Notes: generated by a model not told the origin, from the sequence alone. Counted from the stretch's first letter, positions 15,394 to 25,186 are shown. The stretch: 49,703 bases of DNA from an uncultured Desulfobacterium sp. (GCA_900258555.1 LT984856.1:410836-460538), one strand, 5' to 3'. Numbers and translations: made by a program.

Positions 15394-16749
15394 CTATTCA
15401 TCAAAGGAAATGCTGTACTTCTGGAGCTTTTCTCGGAGTGTCTTTCGATTGATGCCCAATATGTTGGCGGCTAAGGTCTTGTTGCCCTTGCACTCTTTTA
15501 ATACCCTGAGGATCTCATTCTTTTCAGAATCTGCGAGAGAGCCTCCGCCGGTTTCAGGCGAGCGGGCAAATCCCGGGGTTTCTCCCAGCAACAGGTGCTC
15601 CGGTCCAAGCTCATCCGCCTCACAGACGACAATAGCCCTTTCAATTACATTCTTGAGCTCTCTTGCGTTTCCAGGCCAGTCATATGTCCTGAGCAGCCCC
15701 ATCGCCTGATCAGAGATCCTTGAAACCCTCTTTTTCATTGTCTTTCTCAGGCGCTTAAAAAAGTATTCGGCCAGCAGGGGTATGTCTTCTGCCCTTTCCC
15801 GCAGAGGAGGGATATGGATCTGGACTACATTGAGGCGGTAGTAAAGGTCCAGCCGGAACGTGTTCATGCTGATCTCTTTCAGAAGATCCCTGTTGGTGGC
15901 TGAGATGATTCTGACATCCACCTTTTTTGTGAGAGGACTTCCGACTTTGAAGATTTCCTGTTCCTGCACTACGCGCAGGAGCCGGGCCTGCATATTGATG
16001 CTGATGTTTGCAATCTCATCAAGGAACAATGTACCGCCATGGGCCATCTCAAACTTGCCCTTTGTGGTGTCTGTGGCGCCGGTAAAGGAGCCCTTTGTAT
16101 GGCCGAACAGCTCGCTCTCGAAAAGGCTCTCCACTAAAGAGCCGCAATCCACCACGACAAAGGGCTGGTCACGCCTTCTGCTCAGCCGGTGCAGGGTCCT
16201 GGCGGCAAGTTCTTTGCCGCTTCCTGTCTCTCCTGTGATAAGCACGGTGGAGTCCATAGGGGCCACCTGCTTGATAAGAAGCATCACCTTTCTGATCGCC
16301 TCGGATTGGCCGACGATCACATCAACGGAATTTTGCTGTGCTTCAAGGGCGATCCCGATGCATGAATCCTCAAGTTCGTGACGTTTTGCGTTGACTGACT
16401 TCTCTACTGCGGAGATCAGCTCTTCAGGAGTGAATGGTTTACTCAGAAAATCAGACACACCCAGCCTTCCTGCCTGAACAGCCAGATCAATGGTTGCGTA
16501 ACCGGTAATCACTATAACAGCTACACCACGTTCACGCTGTTTCAGCGTTTTCAAGACCTCTATGCCCGAAATCCCGGGCATTTTGAGATCAAGCAATACT
16601 ACATCGAATGACTCCCTGTTGATTTTTTCGAGTGCCGTATATCCATTGTCCACTGCCTGCACGCGATAGCCCGCCTCTTCCAGCGTCTGGGCGCATGCGA
16701 TGCGCATGGACTCGTCATCGTCAACTATAAGAATGTTCGCTACGGTCAT
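15394..16749 (-). CDS. sigma-54-dependent response regulator (NtrC/AtoC family)
   Basis: This 451-aa transcription activator has three domains. The receiver has phospho-acceptor Asp in VVLLDLKMPG near residue 53. The AAA+ sigma-54 activation domain carries Walker A GETGSGKE, a GSFTGA loop (variant of GAFTGA, which contacts sigma-54) and Walker B GGTLFLDEIA. A Fis-type helix-turn-helix lies at the end (NKTLAANILGINRKTLREKL). Its start overlaps the sensor kinase stop by four bases (ATGA), forming a two-component operon. Target promoters are unknown. It lies directly upstream of the cas6 operon on the same strand, but the two appear to be separate units. Confidence 0.94.
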   Translation of the reverse strand: MTVANILIVDDDESMRIACAQTLEEAGYRVQAVDNGYTALEKINRESFDVVLLDLKMPGISGIEVLKTLKQRERGVAVIVITGYATIDLAVQAGRLGVSDFLSKPFTPEELISAVEKSVNAKRHELEDSCIGIALEAQQNSVDVIVGQSEAIRKVMLLIKQVAPMDSTVLITGETGSGKELAARTLHRLSRRRDQPFVVVDCGSLVESLFESELFGHTKGSFTGATDTTKGKFEMAHGGTLFLDEIANISINMQARLLRVVQEQEIFKVGSPLTKKVDVRIISATNRDLLKEISMNTFRLDLYYRLNVVQIHIPPLRERAEDIPLLAEYFFKRLRKTMKKRVSRISDQAMGLLRTYDWPGNARELKNVIERAIVVCEADELGPEHLLLGETPGFARSPETGGGSLADSEKNEILRVLKECKGNKTLAANILGINRKTLREKLQKYSISFDE

Positions 16750-18674
16750 TTTTGGTCGCTTTCTTTTGATATGGGAAGGGACAAGACAAAAGAACTTCCT
16801 TCTCCCTCTTTACTTATTACCTTTATGCTGCCGCCATGTCTCTGGATAATGCCGTGACTTATGGAAAGCCCCAGCCCTGTGCCGTGGCCGACACCCTTGG
16901 TTGTATAAAAGGGCTCAAACACCCTGTCAATGATCTCCTGGCTCATCCCACAGCCTGTATCAGAAAATACAATTTCAATGGCTTCGGGATCTTCCCCATA
17001 ACCTGTTGCCAATGTCAGGGTTCCCCTGCCATCCATGGCGTCCACTGCATTCATTATTATATTGATGAATACCTGTTGCATCTGTGATGGATCAACTACA
17101 GAAGGGGGCAGATTTTCCTGGTACTGCTTGATTACCTTGATATCATGGAACATGGCCTGGTGTTCAATAAGTCCGATGGTTTTTTCCAGCAACTCGTTCA
17201 TATTCATCGGTTCGGCCTTCGGCTCCCGTTGTCTGGCAAAATCCAGAAGACCCTGAACAATCTTCTGGCAGCGCTTTACCTCACGTTCAATCCTTTCGAG
17301 ATTCTCACTCGTCACCGTGTCTTTTGGGCATTTGTTATATACAAGACGGGTAAAAAGCAGGATGCTGCCCAAGGGATTGTTGATCTCATGTGCTACTCCT
17401 GCCGCCAATTGTCCGATCATTGCCAGCCGCTCCGATCTCATGATCTCTTTTTGGGCCCTTTGCCGCAGTTCCCTGTCCCGTTCGCTTATTGACAGGGCCA
17501 TGGTATTAAAGGCATTTGCAAGAGATGCTACCTCCGGAGGGGGATTTTTCAGTTTGACCTGATGCGTGAGGTTCCCCCCTGCAAGGCTCTTTGTCGCTTT
17601 GGCCAGAGAACGCATGGGCTTCATGGCGGATTTTATATAGAAATAGCAAAGTACCTCTGAAAAACCCAGACTGGCAAGGGTGACAAGAAAAAATGACCAC
17701 AGGGCGTTTCTTAATATATCCCTGAATCTGTCTTCAAGGACACCAATGCTGAGCATGCCCACAATCTGATTGGCCATGTTCCTTATAGGTTCATAGGCCG
17801 TGATATATCGCCTGTCCACGGCAAACGGCCTGCTGATCCAGGTGTTTCCATTATTGACAACGTGATCATATACATCGTCTGAAACCAAAGTGCCGAGCGC
17901 CCTGCCCTTGTCTGCCTTAACAACCGTGGTGGCAATCCTGGTATCGAAAAGAAATAATGTCGCAAGACCCACTTCCATGCCGTCAAATGTCTCATTACCG
18001 TATATCTTCTCTATTATTTTATTCACAAGGGCCTCACTCTTATTTAAAAGCCTTGCGCCGTAAAGGATGCCCATGAGATTTTCCTGCCTGTCAAGGACCG
18101 GGGCAGCGGCCACCATAAGCATGCCTGATGATTCATGGGGCCTATTTTCAGATTTAAGATAAACCGATGGAACAATTTTAATCTTGGCCCGGCCCGCAAG
18201 ATCCCAACTCTCAATATTCAGGTCATCCACACCTGCCACCTCTACGGAGGAGACAGCCTTATTTTCATCCCTGACACGCCTGACCAATTCCTCGCCCAAT
18301 TGACTGCCCTGGGTCTTTTCCGGGTTATTTACCCTGAAAATCACCCGACCATCAGGCTCAACGAGGGTAAGGATATCAAGTGTCTCTATTTCTGCAATAC
18401 GTTTCAGACTCTGGCTGATTCTATCGGTATCAGACAAACTGGTTTCAGAGGCGAAAAAACTCAGGGCGGAGATGCGTAGCCGTTCCTTTAAACTTGTCAC
18501 ATCCTCCTGAAATATGTCACGCGCGGATCTGAGATCAAGCCTTACCTTGTCCTGTATCCTTTCCGCGATGCTTTTTTCTATAAGTCTAAGCCCTATGAAA
18601 CTGGAAATAATACAGGTAACAAAAATGACGGTGAAAACACCCAATGAAAGTCTATTTCTAAGCGATAAGGGCAT
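16746..18674 (-). CDS. membrane sensor histidine kinase with periplasmic Cache-type sensor
   Basis: This 642-aa kinase has an N-terminal membrane helix (about residues 9-30) and a large extracytoplasmic region to about 320 resembling a double Cache domain (VEPDGRVIFRVNNPEK). A second membrane helix follows near 325-350, then a HAMP domain. The HisKA domain has phospho-acceptor His in GVAHEINNPLG, and the ATPase domain has N-box INIIMNAVDAM and the GTGLGLSISHGII box. The ligand is unknown; such Cache domains often bind small organic acids. It phosphorylates the response regulator encoded just downstream. Confidence 0.93.
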   Translation of the reverse strand: MPLSLRNRLSLGVFTVIFVTCIISSFIGLRLIEKSIAERIQDKVRLDLRSARDIFQEDVTSLKERLRISALSFFASETSLSDTDRISQSLKRIAEIETLDILTLVEPDGRVIFRVNNPEKTQGSQLGEELVRRVRDENKAVSSVEVAGVDDLNIESWDLAGRAKIKIVPSVYLKSENRPHESSGMLMVAAAPVLDRQENLMGILYGARLLNKSEALVNKIIEKIYGNETFDGMEVGLATLFLFDTRIATTVVKADKGRALGTLVSDDVYDHVVNNGNTWISRPFAVDRRYITAYEPIRNMANQIVGMLSIGVLEDRFRDILRNALWSFFLVTLASLGFSEVLCYFYIKSAMKPMRSLAKATKSLAGGNLTHQVKLKNPPPEVASLANAFNTMALSISERDRELRQRAQKEIMRSERLAMIGQLAAGVAHEINNPLGSILLFTRLVYNKCPKDTVTSENLERIEREVKRCQKIVQGLLDFARQREPKAEPMNMNELLEKTIGLIEHQAMFHDIKVIKQYQENLPPSVVDPSQMQQVFINIIMNAVDAMDGRGTLTLATGYGEDPEAIEIVFSDTGCGMSQEIIDRVFEPFYTTKGVGHGTGLGLSISHGIIQRHGGSIKVISKEGEGSSFVLSLPISKESDQK

Positions 18675-18798
18675 GAGGGATCATCCTGTTTTGCAGCCTT
18701 TGGGGATTATAGCAAAAAAATGAGAAAATATTCAACTCAATATAAGCTGTCGGCCGTTGGCCGTTAGCAGGTGGCTAATCTGTCAAACTAGATTTTAG

Positions 18799-18826
18799 TT
18801 GACACAAAAGCCGGCTTATTCATAAT
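18799..18826 (+). promoter_or_regulatory. predicted sigma-70 promoter for the PBP-SEDS operon
   Basis: A perfect TTGACA (18799-18804) and CATAAT (18821-18826) are separated by 16 bp, upstream of the divergent plus-strand cell-wall genes. The 287-bp intergenic region also holds a short imperfect CGGCCGTTGGCCGTTAG repeat near 18752. Confidence 0.6.
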
Positions 18827-18961
18827 TTTGCGCTGAATGCATTTTGTAATTTATCATTATTATTTTCGGGAAGATATCTTCTTATTACCTCGCTTGATTT
18901 TACATATCGCTTTATTACAACAGGCCTCGGCATTGTTTTTCTGGTACTGTGCCTCCTCGCG

Positions 18962-20488
18962 GTGGTGTACTTCCTCCACTATGGGAGTGTAAGCACTAAG
19001 CCCGCAAAGGATAAAGTCAGTTCAGACGTGCGGTGGTTGTCTCGTATTATTTTTATCATGTTTATAGCTGTTTACGCCTATCAGGCCACCTGGCAGCTTA
19101 CTGGATTTGCAAGACCCGATTTTATGGCCTTTATGCGCACATACAGCCGCAGACCGGTAAACCCTGCAAAAGAGACTTCCCGGGGTCGCATACTGGATCG
19201 TAACGGTATTGAACTGGCTGCCAGTGATGACAAAAATGCCCTCAAGCGCGTCTATCCCCTTTCCAGGGCCTTTTGTCATCTGGTGGGGTATCTAGATCCC
19301 ATGTTCGGACTTACGGGTCTTGAGGCTGCGGACAATGCCTTTCTGGACGGCTACAGCCTGACCTCGGCCGGAGAGGTCGGCCGTTTCGGCCTCAATATCC
19401 TAAATCACAGGGACGTCGGAGGAAATGATCTGGTCCTCACCGTTGATTCAGCCCTCCAGAAGCATGCTGTTAACCTTATGGGAAAAAGGCGGGGGGCGGT
19501 TGTTGCCTTGCAGCCGAAAGACGGCTCCATCCTGGTTTTGGCGAGTTCTCCCGGGTTTAATCCCCAGGCGCTTGACGGGAGATTATTCAGCGATGATCTG
19601 GCCGACTCATCACCTCTTTTAAACCGGGCCATCCACGGTCTGTATCCCCCCGGCTCCATTTTTAAGATTGTTGTGGCAGCCCTGGCCCTGGAAAAGGGAT
19701 TCAGCGAGCGGCTGGACTGCCCGGCCCAGGGTTATACGCCTGCCGGCGGTCGCTATCGGCCCATACGGGATCATGAATATTACGCCCTTAAAAAACGGGG
19801 TGGGACTTGGAAAGGCAGGGGCCGCATCGGCATTGAGGAGGCCTTCGCCTTTTCCTCAAATGTGTTTTTCGCCCAACTGGGGGTAAGACTGGGCGGTAGT
19901 GAACTAAATGATATTGCACAGCGTTTTCTGTTCAGCATGCCCGTTACCCTCTTTGAGGGTTCATCAGGCAGCATTACCGCAAGGCAGGGAAGGTGGCCTA
20001 AGCTGGACGGGCAGGATATGGGGAGCGTTGCCCAGCAGGCTATAGGCCAGGGTGCAATTCTGGTTACTCCGCTCCAGATGGCGCTCATAACTGCTGCAAT
20101 TGCACTGGATGGCCAGGTGTATGCGCCCAGGATTGCAGTGCGTACGCCCGCACGTATTCTGGGACGGCTGACCGAGCCTGAAGTCGCCCAAAAACTGAAG
20201 GAGATGATGAGAAAAACCGTTGAGAGGGGCACGGCAGTGGGCGCAAAAATAAAGGGGCTTCCCATTGCCGGTAAGACCGGCACAGCTCAGGTCCCGGACG
20301 GCTCAGACCATTCATGGTTTGTCTGCTTTGCCCCGATGGATACCCCCGCCATTGCAGTGGCGGTGATTATAGAGCACGGGGGGTATGGAGCCTCCTCAGC
20401 ACTGCCCGTAGCAGTTGAGCTTATAAAAAAAGCAAAGCGTATGGGCCTGTTGGAAACTCAAACCGCGGACTCAGACAAGGCAATGTAG
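18962..20488 (+). CDS. penicillin-binding transpeptidase (PbpA/FtsI-like class B PBP)
   Basis: A peptidoglycan D,D-transpeptidase acting outside the cytoplasmic membrane. The 508-aa reading has the SxxK motif GSIFK, the SxN motif SSN (AFAFSSNVFFAQLG) and the KTG motif GKTGTAQVPDG. A short PBP dimerisation region (RGRILDRNGIELA) precedes them. GTG 18962 is the first plausible start, but the frame stays open upstream for more than 100 bp and encodes a hydrophobic stretch (GLGIVFLVLCLLAVVYF). The true start may therefore be earlier, at a rare start codon. A second hydrophobic segment lies at about residues 24-45. The SEDS gene follows nine bases later, the usual PBP-SEDS glycosyltransferase pair. 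Confidence 0.88.
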   Translation: MVYFLHYGSVSTKPAKDKVSSDVRWLSRIIFIMFIAVYAYQATWQLTGFARPDFMAFMRTYSRRPVNPAKETSRGRILDRNGIELAASDDKNALKRVYPLSRAFCHLVGYLDPMFGLTGLEAADNAFLDGYSLTSAGEVGRFGLNILNHRDVGGNDLVLTVDSALQKHAVNLMGKRRGAVVALQPKDGSILVLASSPGFNPQALDGRLFSDDLADSSPLLNRAIHGLYPPGSIFKIVVAALALEKGFSERLDCPAQGYTPAGGRYRPIRDHEYYALKKRGGTWKGRGRIGIEEAFAFSSNVFFAQLGVRLGGSELNDIAQRFLFSMPVTLFEGSSGSITARQGRWPKLDGQDMGSVAQQAIGQGAILVTPLQMALITAAIALDGQVYAPRIAVRTPARILGRLTEPEVAQKLKEMMRKTVERGTAVGAKIKGLPIAGKTGTAQVPDGSDHSWFVCFAPMDTPAIAVAVIIEHGGYGASSALPVAVELIKKAKRMGLLETQTADSDKAM

Positions 20489-20497
20489 GACAGGGCA

Positions 20498-21823
20498 ATG
20501 GCCGGAAAAAAATACGGGATAGTGGACACGTGGAAATACAGGAGACCGGAACGAAGGCTTTTTTTGCTGACCTCCCTGGCAATAGCGGTCGGATATGCCC
20601 TGGTGACTGTGCGAAAGGGCGGCATTTCTTCATTTAATCTCCATGATGCAATGCCGCTTGCAGTCTATCTTTGCGGTATCCTGACCGTGCACCTTGTGCT
20701 GATCCTGTTTAAATTCAGGGGCGACCCTTTGCTGCTCAGCGCGGTCTTATTCCTCTGCGGGATCGGCATGCTCGCCCGGTTTCGACTTGGCGCGACAGAA
20801 CAGATCGTTATCCGGAATCTATCCTCGCTGGCCTTACCCCTGGGCCTTGCCCTCATGCTCCTTGTAATCCTGCTGTTCAGAAAGGGCAGATATCGTATGC
20901 TTGAGTCCCTGGCAGTTCCCTGTGTAATTTCAGCCATTGCCCTTATGGCCGCTATCATTTTATGGGGAGAGCGCTATCGCGGGGCGCTGTTTTTTACGGG
21001 GTACACCAATCCCTCAGAGCTTGTAAAAATATTGTTGATCATCTTTCTGTCCGGTTTTTTAGTCCGCTGGCGAAAGGAGCTTCAGGACACCTCTGTCGGC
21101 CTTCCTCGGTTGACCTCCAGGGCGGTCATCCTCCTTTTGATATCCTGGGGGCTCCCCATGGCGCTCCTGCTGTTCCAGCGGGACCTCGGACTGATAGTAA
21201 TGCTCAATGCCGTGCTGATTGTCCTGATATTTATGGCAACAGGAAGGCCGTCGTATCTTGTGGTCGGCCTGCTCTTCGGCGTTGTCTTCTGCATAGCCGC
21301 CTATGCCTTCACAGCCCATGGTCAAGCGAGATTTGTAACATGGCTTAATCCCTTTTCCGATGCAACAGGTAAGGGCTGGCAGATCCTTCAGGCCCAGTCT
21401 GCAATGTATTCAGGAGGGCTTTGGGGAGTGGGCCTTGGGGCAGGTGCCCCGGAGTATATACCCATAGCATCTTCTGACCTGGTATACGCTGTTATAGGAG
21501 AGGAGATCGGATACACAGGGTGCGGGGTTGTGGTTGCTTTTTTTGTTGCATTGTTTTTTCGCGGCTACCGGATAGCCTCACAGATCGGTCATCCTTTCGG
21601 CAGACTGCTGGCGGCAGGCATTGTGTCTACCTTGACGTTTCAGACCCTGTTGAATATCGGGGGCGTTACAAAGGCCCTGCCCCTTACAGGCACGACTCTG
21701 CCGTTTATCAGCCACGGCGGAAGCAGCCTGATGACCACATTTTTGAGTGTGGGACTGTTAATGGCCCTTTCAGAAAAAGAACCTGCACCTGACAGGGGGA
21801 AAACAGGAAAGGCAAAAACATAA
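20498..21823 (+). CDS. SEDS-family peptidoglycan polymerase (FtsW/RodA/SpoVE-like)
   Basis: A multipass membrane glycosyltransferase that polymerises lipid II together with the class B PBP encoded just upstream. The 441-aa protein has about ten hydrophobic helices and SEDS signatures: NPSELVKILLIIFLSGFL, FQRDLG, then QAQSAMYSGGLWGVGLG and the C-terminal PFISHGGSSLMTTFLSVGLL. Gene pairing alone does not say whether it serves elongation or division. The pairing without mreBCD or the mur/ftsZ cluster suggests an extra or dedicated pair. Confidence 0.92.
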   Translation: MAGKKYGIVDTWKYRRPERRLFLLTSLAIAVGYALVTVRKGGISSFNLHDAMPLAVYLCGILTVHLVLILFKFRGDPLLLSAVLFLCGIGMLARFRLGATEQIVIRNLSSLALPLGLALMLLVILLFRKGRYRMLESLAVPCVISAIALMAAIILWGERYRGALFFTGYTNPSELVKILLIIFLSGFLVRWRKELQDTSVGLPRLTSRAVILLLISWGLPMALLLFQRDLGLIVMLNAVLIVLIFMATGRPSYLVVGLLFGVVFCIAAYAFTAHGQARFVTWLNPFSDATGKGWQILQAQSAMYSGGLWGVGLGAGAPEYIPIASSDLVYAVIGEEIGYTGCGVVVAFFVALFFRGYRIASQIGHPFGRLLAAGIVSTLTFQTLLNIGGVTKALPLTGTTLPFISHGGSSLMTTFLSVGLLMALSEKEPAPDRGKTGKAKT

Positions 21824-21824
21824 T

Positions 21825-21920
21825 TATTAATGCTTAATGTTTAATTTTTAATTTTTAATGCTTAATGTTTAATGCTTAATTTTTAATGCTTAATTTTTAA
21901 TGTTTAATGTTTAATTGTGA
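21825..21920. repeat. AT-rich tandem octamer tract (TTAATGCT/TTAATGTT/TTAATTTT)
   Basis: About 95 bp consist of degenerate octamers of the form TTAATNTT in head-to-tail order, directly after the SEDS stop codon. It is low-complexity DNA without coding potential and could stop transcription or be a slippage-prone spacer. Confidence 0.8.
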
Positions 21921-21955
21921 ATTTATAAGGCCCTGACCCGCAACCCGTAACCCGA

Positions 21956-22143
21956 TGTCATTAACTTAACGATTCATAACAGGCGAAAAAACGCGGATTT
22001 GCAGTCGTGAAGGAAATATTTGAACTGCAGAATATCGAACAAGGAATGTCGAATTTGGAAGTAATGAATCGCTTTTTTTATATCCTTACTTCTACATTCG
22101 AAATTCCTTGTTCGATATTGGATATTCTCTTAAGTTAATGACA
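21956..22143. repeat. nested inverted-repeat element between the SEDS gene and recQ
   Basis: The outer arms TGTCATTAACTTAA (21956-21969) and its exact complement (22130-22143) enclose a second inverted pair of 33-bp arms (22031-22063 and 22087-22119; about 30/33 matches). The inner arms contain ATCGAACAAGGAAT. The element fits a small non-autonomous, MITE-like repeat. Short CCCGTAA-type heptamers flank it at 21936-21953 and 22147-22166. Confidence 0.7.
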
Positions 22144-22183
22144 CTTACTCATAACCCATAACCCGCATGGATACCATGTCGCC

Positions 22184-24424
22184 ATGAAAAAACACGATTA
22201 CCGACATCCGGACCGGCCCCCTGAAATACCTTCCTGCTATGAGCCGCCGCCCCCTTCGGATGACGACTACTTTGCCCATGATCCCTTTTCGGAATGGAGC
22301 CGGCCTGATGCAGATATAACAAAAAACCATATTGCTGCCCCTGTTGCCGGAGAAAAACATGGCGATACTGCCGGTAATGAAACAAGTCCGGTCATACCCG
22401 GAAGTCTCAGAGACATACTAAAAGACGTGTTTCATTTTGACTCCTTCAGGCCATATCAGGAAAGGGTCTGCGAGTCCGTGGTTGCAGGGAGGGATCTTCT
22501 CCTCGTTATGCCTACAGGCTCCGGGAAGTCCTTATGCTATCAGCTCCCCGGAATAGCCCGCAGAGGGACGACCCTTGTAGTCAGTCCTCTTATCGCCCTT
22601 ATGGAGGATCAAACACTTGGCCTTAAGCAAAAGGGTTTTCGAGCGGAAAGGATACATTCCGGGAGAAGCCGTTCGCTGTCGCGCCATGTCTGTAAGGAGT
22701 ATCTCGATGGAAGGCTTGATTTTCTGTTTATCGCACCTGAAAGGCTGGCTGTGCCGGGTTTTCCTGAGATGCTCGCAAGACGCAGGCCTGTCCTGATCGC
22801 CATAGATGAGGCGCATTGTATATCACAGTGGGGTCATGATTTCAGGCCTGACTACCGGCTCCTGGGCGACAGGCTTCCCATTTTAAGGCCCGCCCCTGTT
22901 ATCGCCATGACGGCAACAGCTACGCCGCGGGTGCAGAATGACATCGTCCAGCAGTTAGGCATCGTAGGGGCTGAGATGTGTATACATGGGTTCAGACGTA
23001 CAAATATCGCTATTGAACTCATTGAGATGCTGCCATCAAAACGCTCCCAAAAGGTCATAGAAATCCTGGAGAAAAAGGAGTCCCTGCCGGCCATTATCTA
23101 CACCCCGACACGACAGAAGACCGAGGCCCTGGCAACAGAGCTTAAAGATACGCTTTCCGTTGCCCCGTACCATGCCGGCCTGTCCTCGGATGTCAGGGAC
23201 AGGGTGCAGGCCGCATTTCTTTCAGGGGAGCTGGATGCAATTGTTGCAACCATCGCCTTCGGCATGGGCATTGACAAACCGGATGTGCGCACGGTGATCC
23301 ACACCGCGCTTCCAGGCAGCCTGGAAGGCTATTACCAGGAAATCGGCCGTGCAGGCCGCGACGGCAAGCCCTCCCGCGCAATTCTCCTGCACTCATACGG
23401 CGACAGGCGGGTCCACCAGTTTTTTCACGAAAGGGGCTACCCGCACCACGACATATTAAACAATATCTACAAACGGCTTTCGGGCAATAAAAAGCCTGCT
23501 GAAAAACTCCGAAAAGAACTCCATATGGATGAAGAGGAATTTGAAACAGCCCTGGAAAAACTCTGGATACACGGGGGTGCCCTGGTTGACCCGGACGAAA
23601 CCGTGCGCCGGGGACATAACAAATGGCCCATCACCTACAGAAACCAGAGCGATCACAGACTGGCCCAGATTGATGATGTGGCCCGTTTTTCCAAATCCTC
23701 TTCCTGCCGCATGCTCTATCTCATCCGCCATTTCGGCGACCGGGAAGACAGCGGGGGCCAGTGTGGTATCTGTGACTTCTGCGCCCCTGAAAATTCAACC
23801 ACCACCTCATTTCGCAAACCGGATAAAAGGGAGGAGGGGATTATATACAATGTGATTTCGACCCTTAAGCGGGTTGAAGCCCTGAGCACGGGGAGGCTTT
23901 ACAGCGATGTCTGCCCGGATACCGCCTTTTCGCGATCGGATTTTGAAAACATTTTGAGTTCTCTTGCAAGGGCCGATCTGATAGCCTTAAGCGAGCATGC
24001 CTTTGAAAAACAAGGCCAGACAATCCATTATAAAAAGGCAGGACTTACAGATGCAGGCCGCTCTATTGATACAGAAGAGGTCGACTCCGTTCCCATAATA
24101 TCCCAGACACTGTTTCAAAGGAAAGGCGGCAGGCGAGACACTGAGGAGAAGAAACCAAAGTCTGTAAAGGTTGTCAAACGACACGATCCCGGCAAGGCTG
24201 ACCCTATGGCCCTTTATGATAAACTAAGGCAGTGGCGTATCGAAACGGCCAGAAGAAAAGGCCTCCCCGCCTTTCGTATATTTTCCAACAAGGTCCTGGA
24301 CGGCCTGGTTTCAGAGCAGCCCAAATCCAATGATGAATTGCGCCAGATGCCAGGTGTCGGCCCCTATTTCGCAAGGAATTACGGCAAAGAGATAATCAAG
24401 ATAATCAAGACATACGTGAAGTGA
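22184..24424 (+). CDS. recQ: ATP-dependent DNA helicase RecQ
   Basis: A 3'-5' DNA helicase for recombination and replication repair. The 746-aa protein has an extra acidic, proline-rich N-terminal stretch of about 75 residues. The helicase core follows, with Walker A MPTGSGKSLCYQLP, the DEAH-type box IDEAHCISQWGHDFRP, TATATPRV and the motif VI region QEIGRAGRDG. Next come a zinc site (C...GQCGICDFC), a winged-helix region and a C-terminal HRDC domain (AFRIFSNKVLDGLV, then MPGVGPYFARNYG). The start has no strong ribosome site, and a downstream start is possible because the N-terminal extension is not part of the conserved fold. Confidence 0.94.
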   Translation: MKKHDYRHPDRPPEIPSCYEPPPPSDDDYFAHDPFSEWSRPDADITKNHIAAPVAGEKHGDTAGNETSPVIPGSLRDILKDVFHFDSFRPYQERVCESVVAGRDLLLVMPTGSGKSLCYQLPGIARRGTTLVVSPLIALMEDQTLGLKQKGFRAERIHSGRSRSLSRHVCKEYLDGRLDFLFIAPERLAVPGFPEMLARRRPVLIAIDEAHCISQWGHDFRPDYRLLGDRLPILRPAPVIAMTATATPRVQNDIVQQLGIVGAEMCIHGFRRTNIAIELIEMLPSKRSQKVIEILEKKESLPAIIYTPTRQKTEALATELKDTLSVAPYHAGLSSDVRDRVQAAFLSGELDAIVATIAFGMGIDKPDVRTVIHTALPGSLEGYYQEIGRAGRDGKPSRAILLHSYGDRRVHQFFHERGYPHHDILNNIYKRLSGNKKPAEKLRKELHMDEEEFETALEKLWIHGGALVDPDETVRRGHNKWPITYRNQSDHRLAQIDDVARFSKSSSCRMLYLIRHFGDREDSGGQCGICDFCAPENSTTTSFRKPDKREEGIIYNVISTLKRVEALSTGRLYSDVCPDTAFSRSDFENILSSLARADLIALSEHAFEKQGQTIHYKKAGLTDAGRSIDTEEVDSVPIISQTLFQRKGGRRDTEEKKPKSVKVVKRHDPGKADPMALYDKLRQWRIETARRKGLPAFRIFSNKVLDGLVSEQPKSNDELRQMPGVGPYFARNYGKEIIKIIKTYVK

Positions 24425-24464
24425 AATTGGTAACCGTTTGAGTGCAATGGTATAAAGACTCCAT

Positions 24465-25157
24465 CTATTGTTGTATGGTCTTCCCATACATCGCCAGTTC
24501 TTCAAGCCCTGCATGGTCGAGCAGTCTGATGGTCCGGTCTTTTACCTCGATTAAACCCTGACTGGTCATCTTCGCAAATATCCTGGACATTGTCTCCGGT
24601 ATAGTACCCAGGAGGCTTGCAAGCTGACCCTTTGAGATTTCCAGCGTCACAGAATCATCTGATCCCTGTTCTCCTGCCAGATAAATAAGATATCCTGCAA
24701 GACGGGCGGGGACTTCCTTTAAAGAAAGGTTTTCTACTTGAACCGTAAACTGACGCAGCCTCATGGACAGAACCGCCAGCATGTTCAATGCAAGGGTGGG
24801 GTTTTTTGCTATCAGATCTGCTATTGAGGATCTTGGGAAAAAGAGAAGATGGCTTTTGGCAATCGCCTCGGCATTGGCAGGAAACGATTGACCGCTGAAG
24901 ACCGGCACTTCCCCAAATGGCTCACCCGGACCGATGAAATGTAAGACCTGTTCTTTTCCTTCAGATGAAATCTTGAATATCTTTACAAGGCCCGTAACAA
25001 CAAGGTAAAACCCGTCGCCTTTATCACCCTCATAAAATATGAAATCTGATTTCTTATAGTATTTGTTAACAGAGATCCGCTCAATTTCTTTTAATTGGTT
25101 ATCAGGTAGACCATTAAAAAGTGGTATGCCGGAGATTATTTTCAAGATGTCATTCAT
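24465..25157 (-). CDS. Crp/Fnr-family transcription regulator
   Basis: This 230-aa regulator has an N-terminal cyclic-nucleotide-binding-type beta-barrel (FIFYEGDKGDGFYLVVTGLVKIF, then GEPFGEVPVFSG). A long dimerisation helix follows, then a C-terminal Crp-type winged helix (KGQLASLLGTIPETMSRIFAKM, LIEVKDRTIRLLD). No FNR-type N-terminal cysteine cluster is present, so it is not an oxygen-sensing FNR of the E. coli kind; its ligand is unknown. ATG 25157 is chosen, with GTG 25178 as an alternative. A long inverted repeat lies in its upstream region, which could insulate it from bioD. Confidence 0.88.
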   Translation of the reverse strand: MNDILKIISGIPLFNGLPDNQLKEIERISVNKYYKKSDFIFYEGDKGDGFYLVVTGLVKIFKISSEGKEQVLHFIGPGEPFGEVPVFSGQSFPANAEAIAKSHLLFFPRSSIADLIAKNPTLALNMLAVLSMRLRQFTVQVENLSLKEVPARLAGYLIYLAGEQGSDDSVTLEISKGQLASLLGTIPETMSRIFAKMTSQGLIEVKDRTIRLLDHAGLEELAMYGKTIQQ

Positions 25158-25186
25158 TTCATCAACCGCTAAAAACACCCTATGTG

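Noticed and set aside
15860-16381. Plus-strand open frame of 173 codons opposite the response regulator
   Set aside because: It is antisense to the AAA+ domain and low in recognisable features.
19780-20283. Minus-strand open frame of 167 codons opposite the PBP gene
   Set aside because: It lies wholly within the transpeptidase domain on the other strand, and its composition reflects third-position bias.
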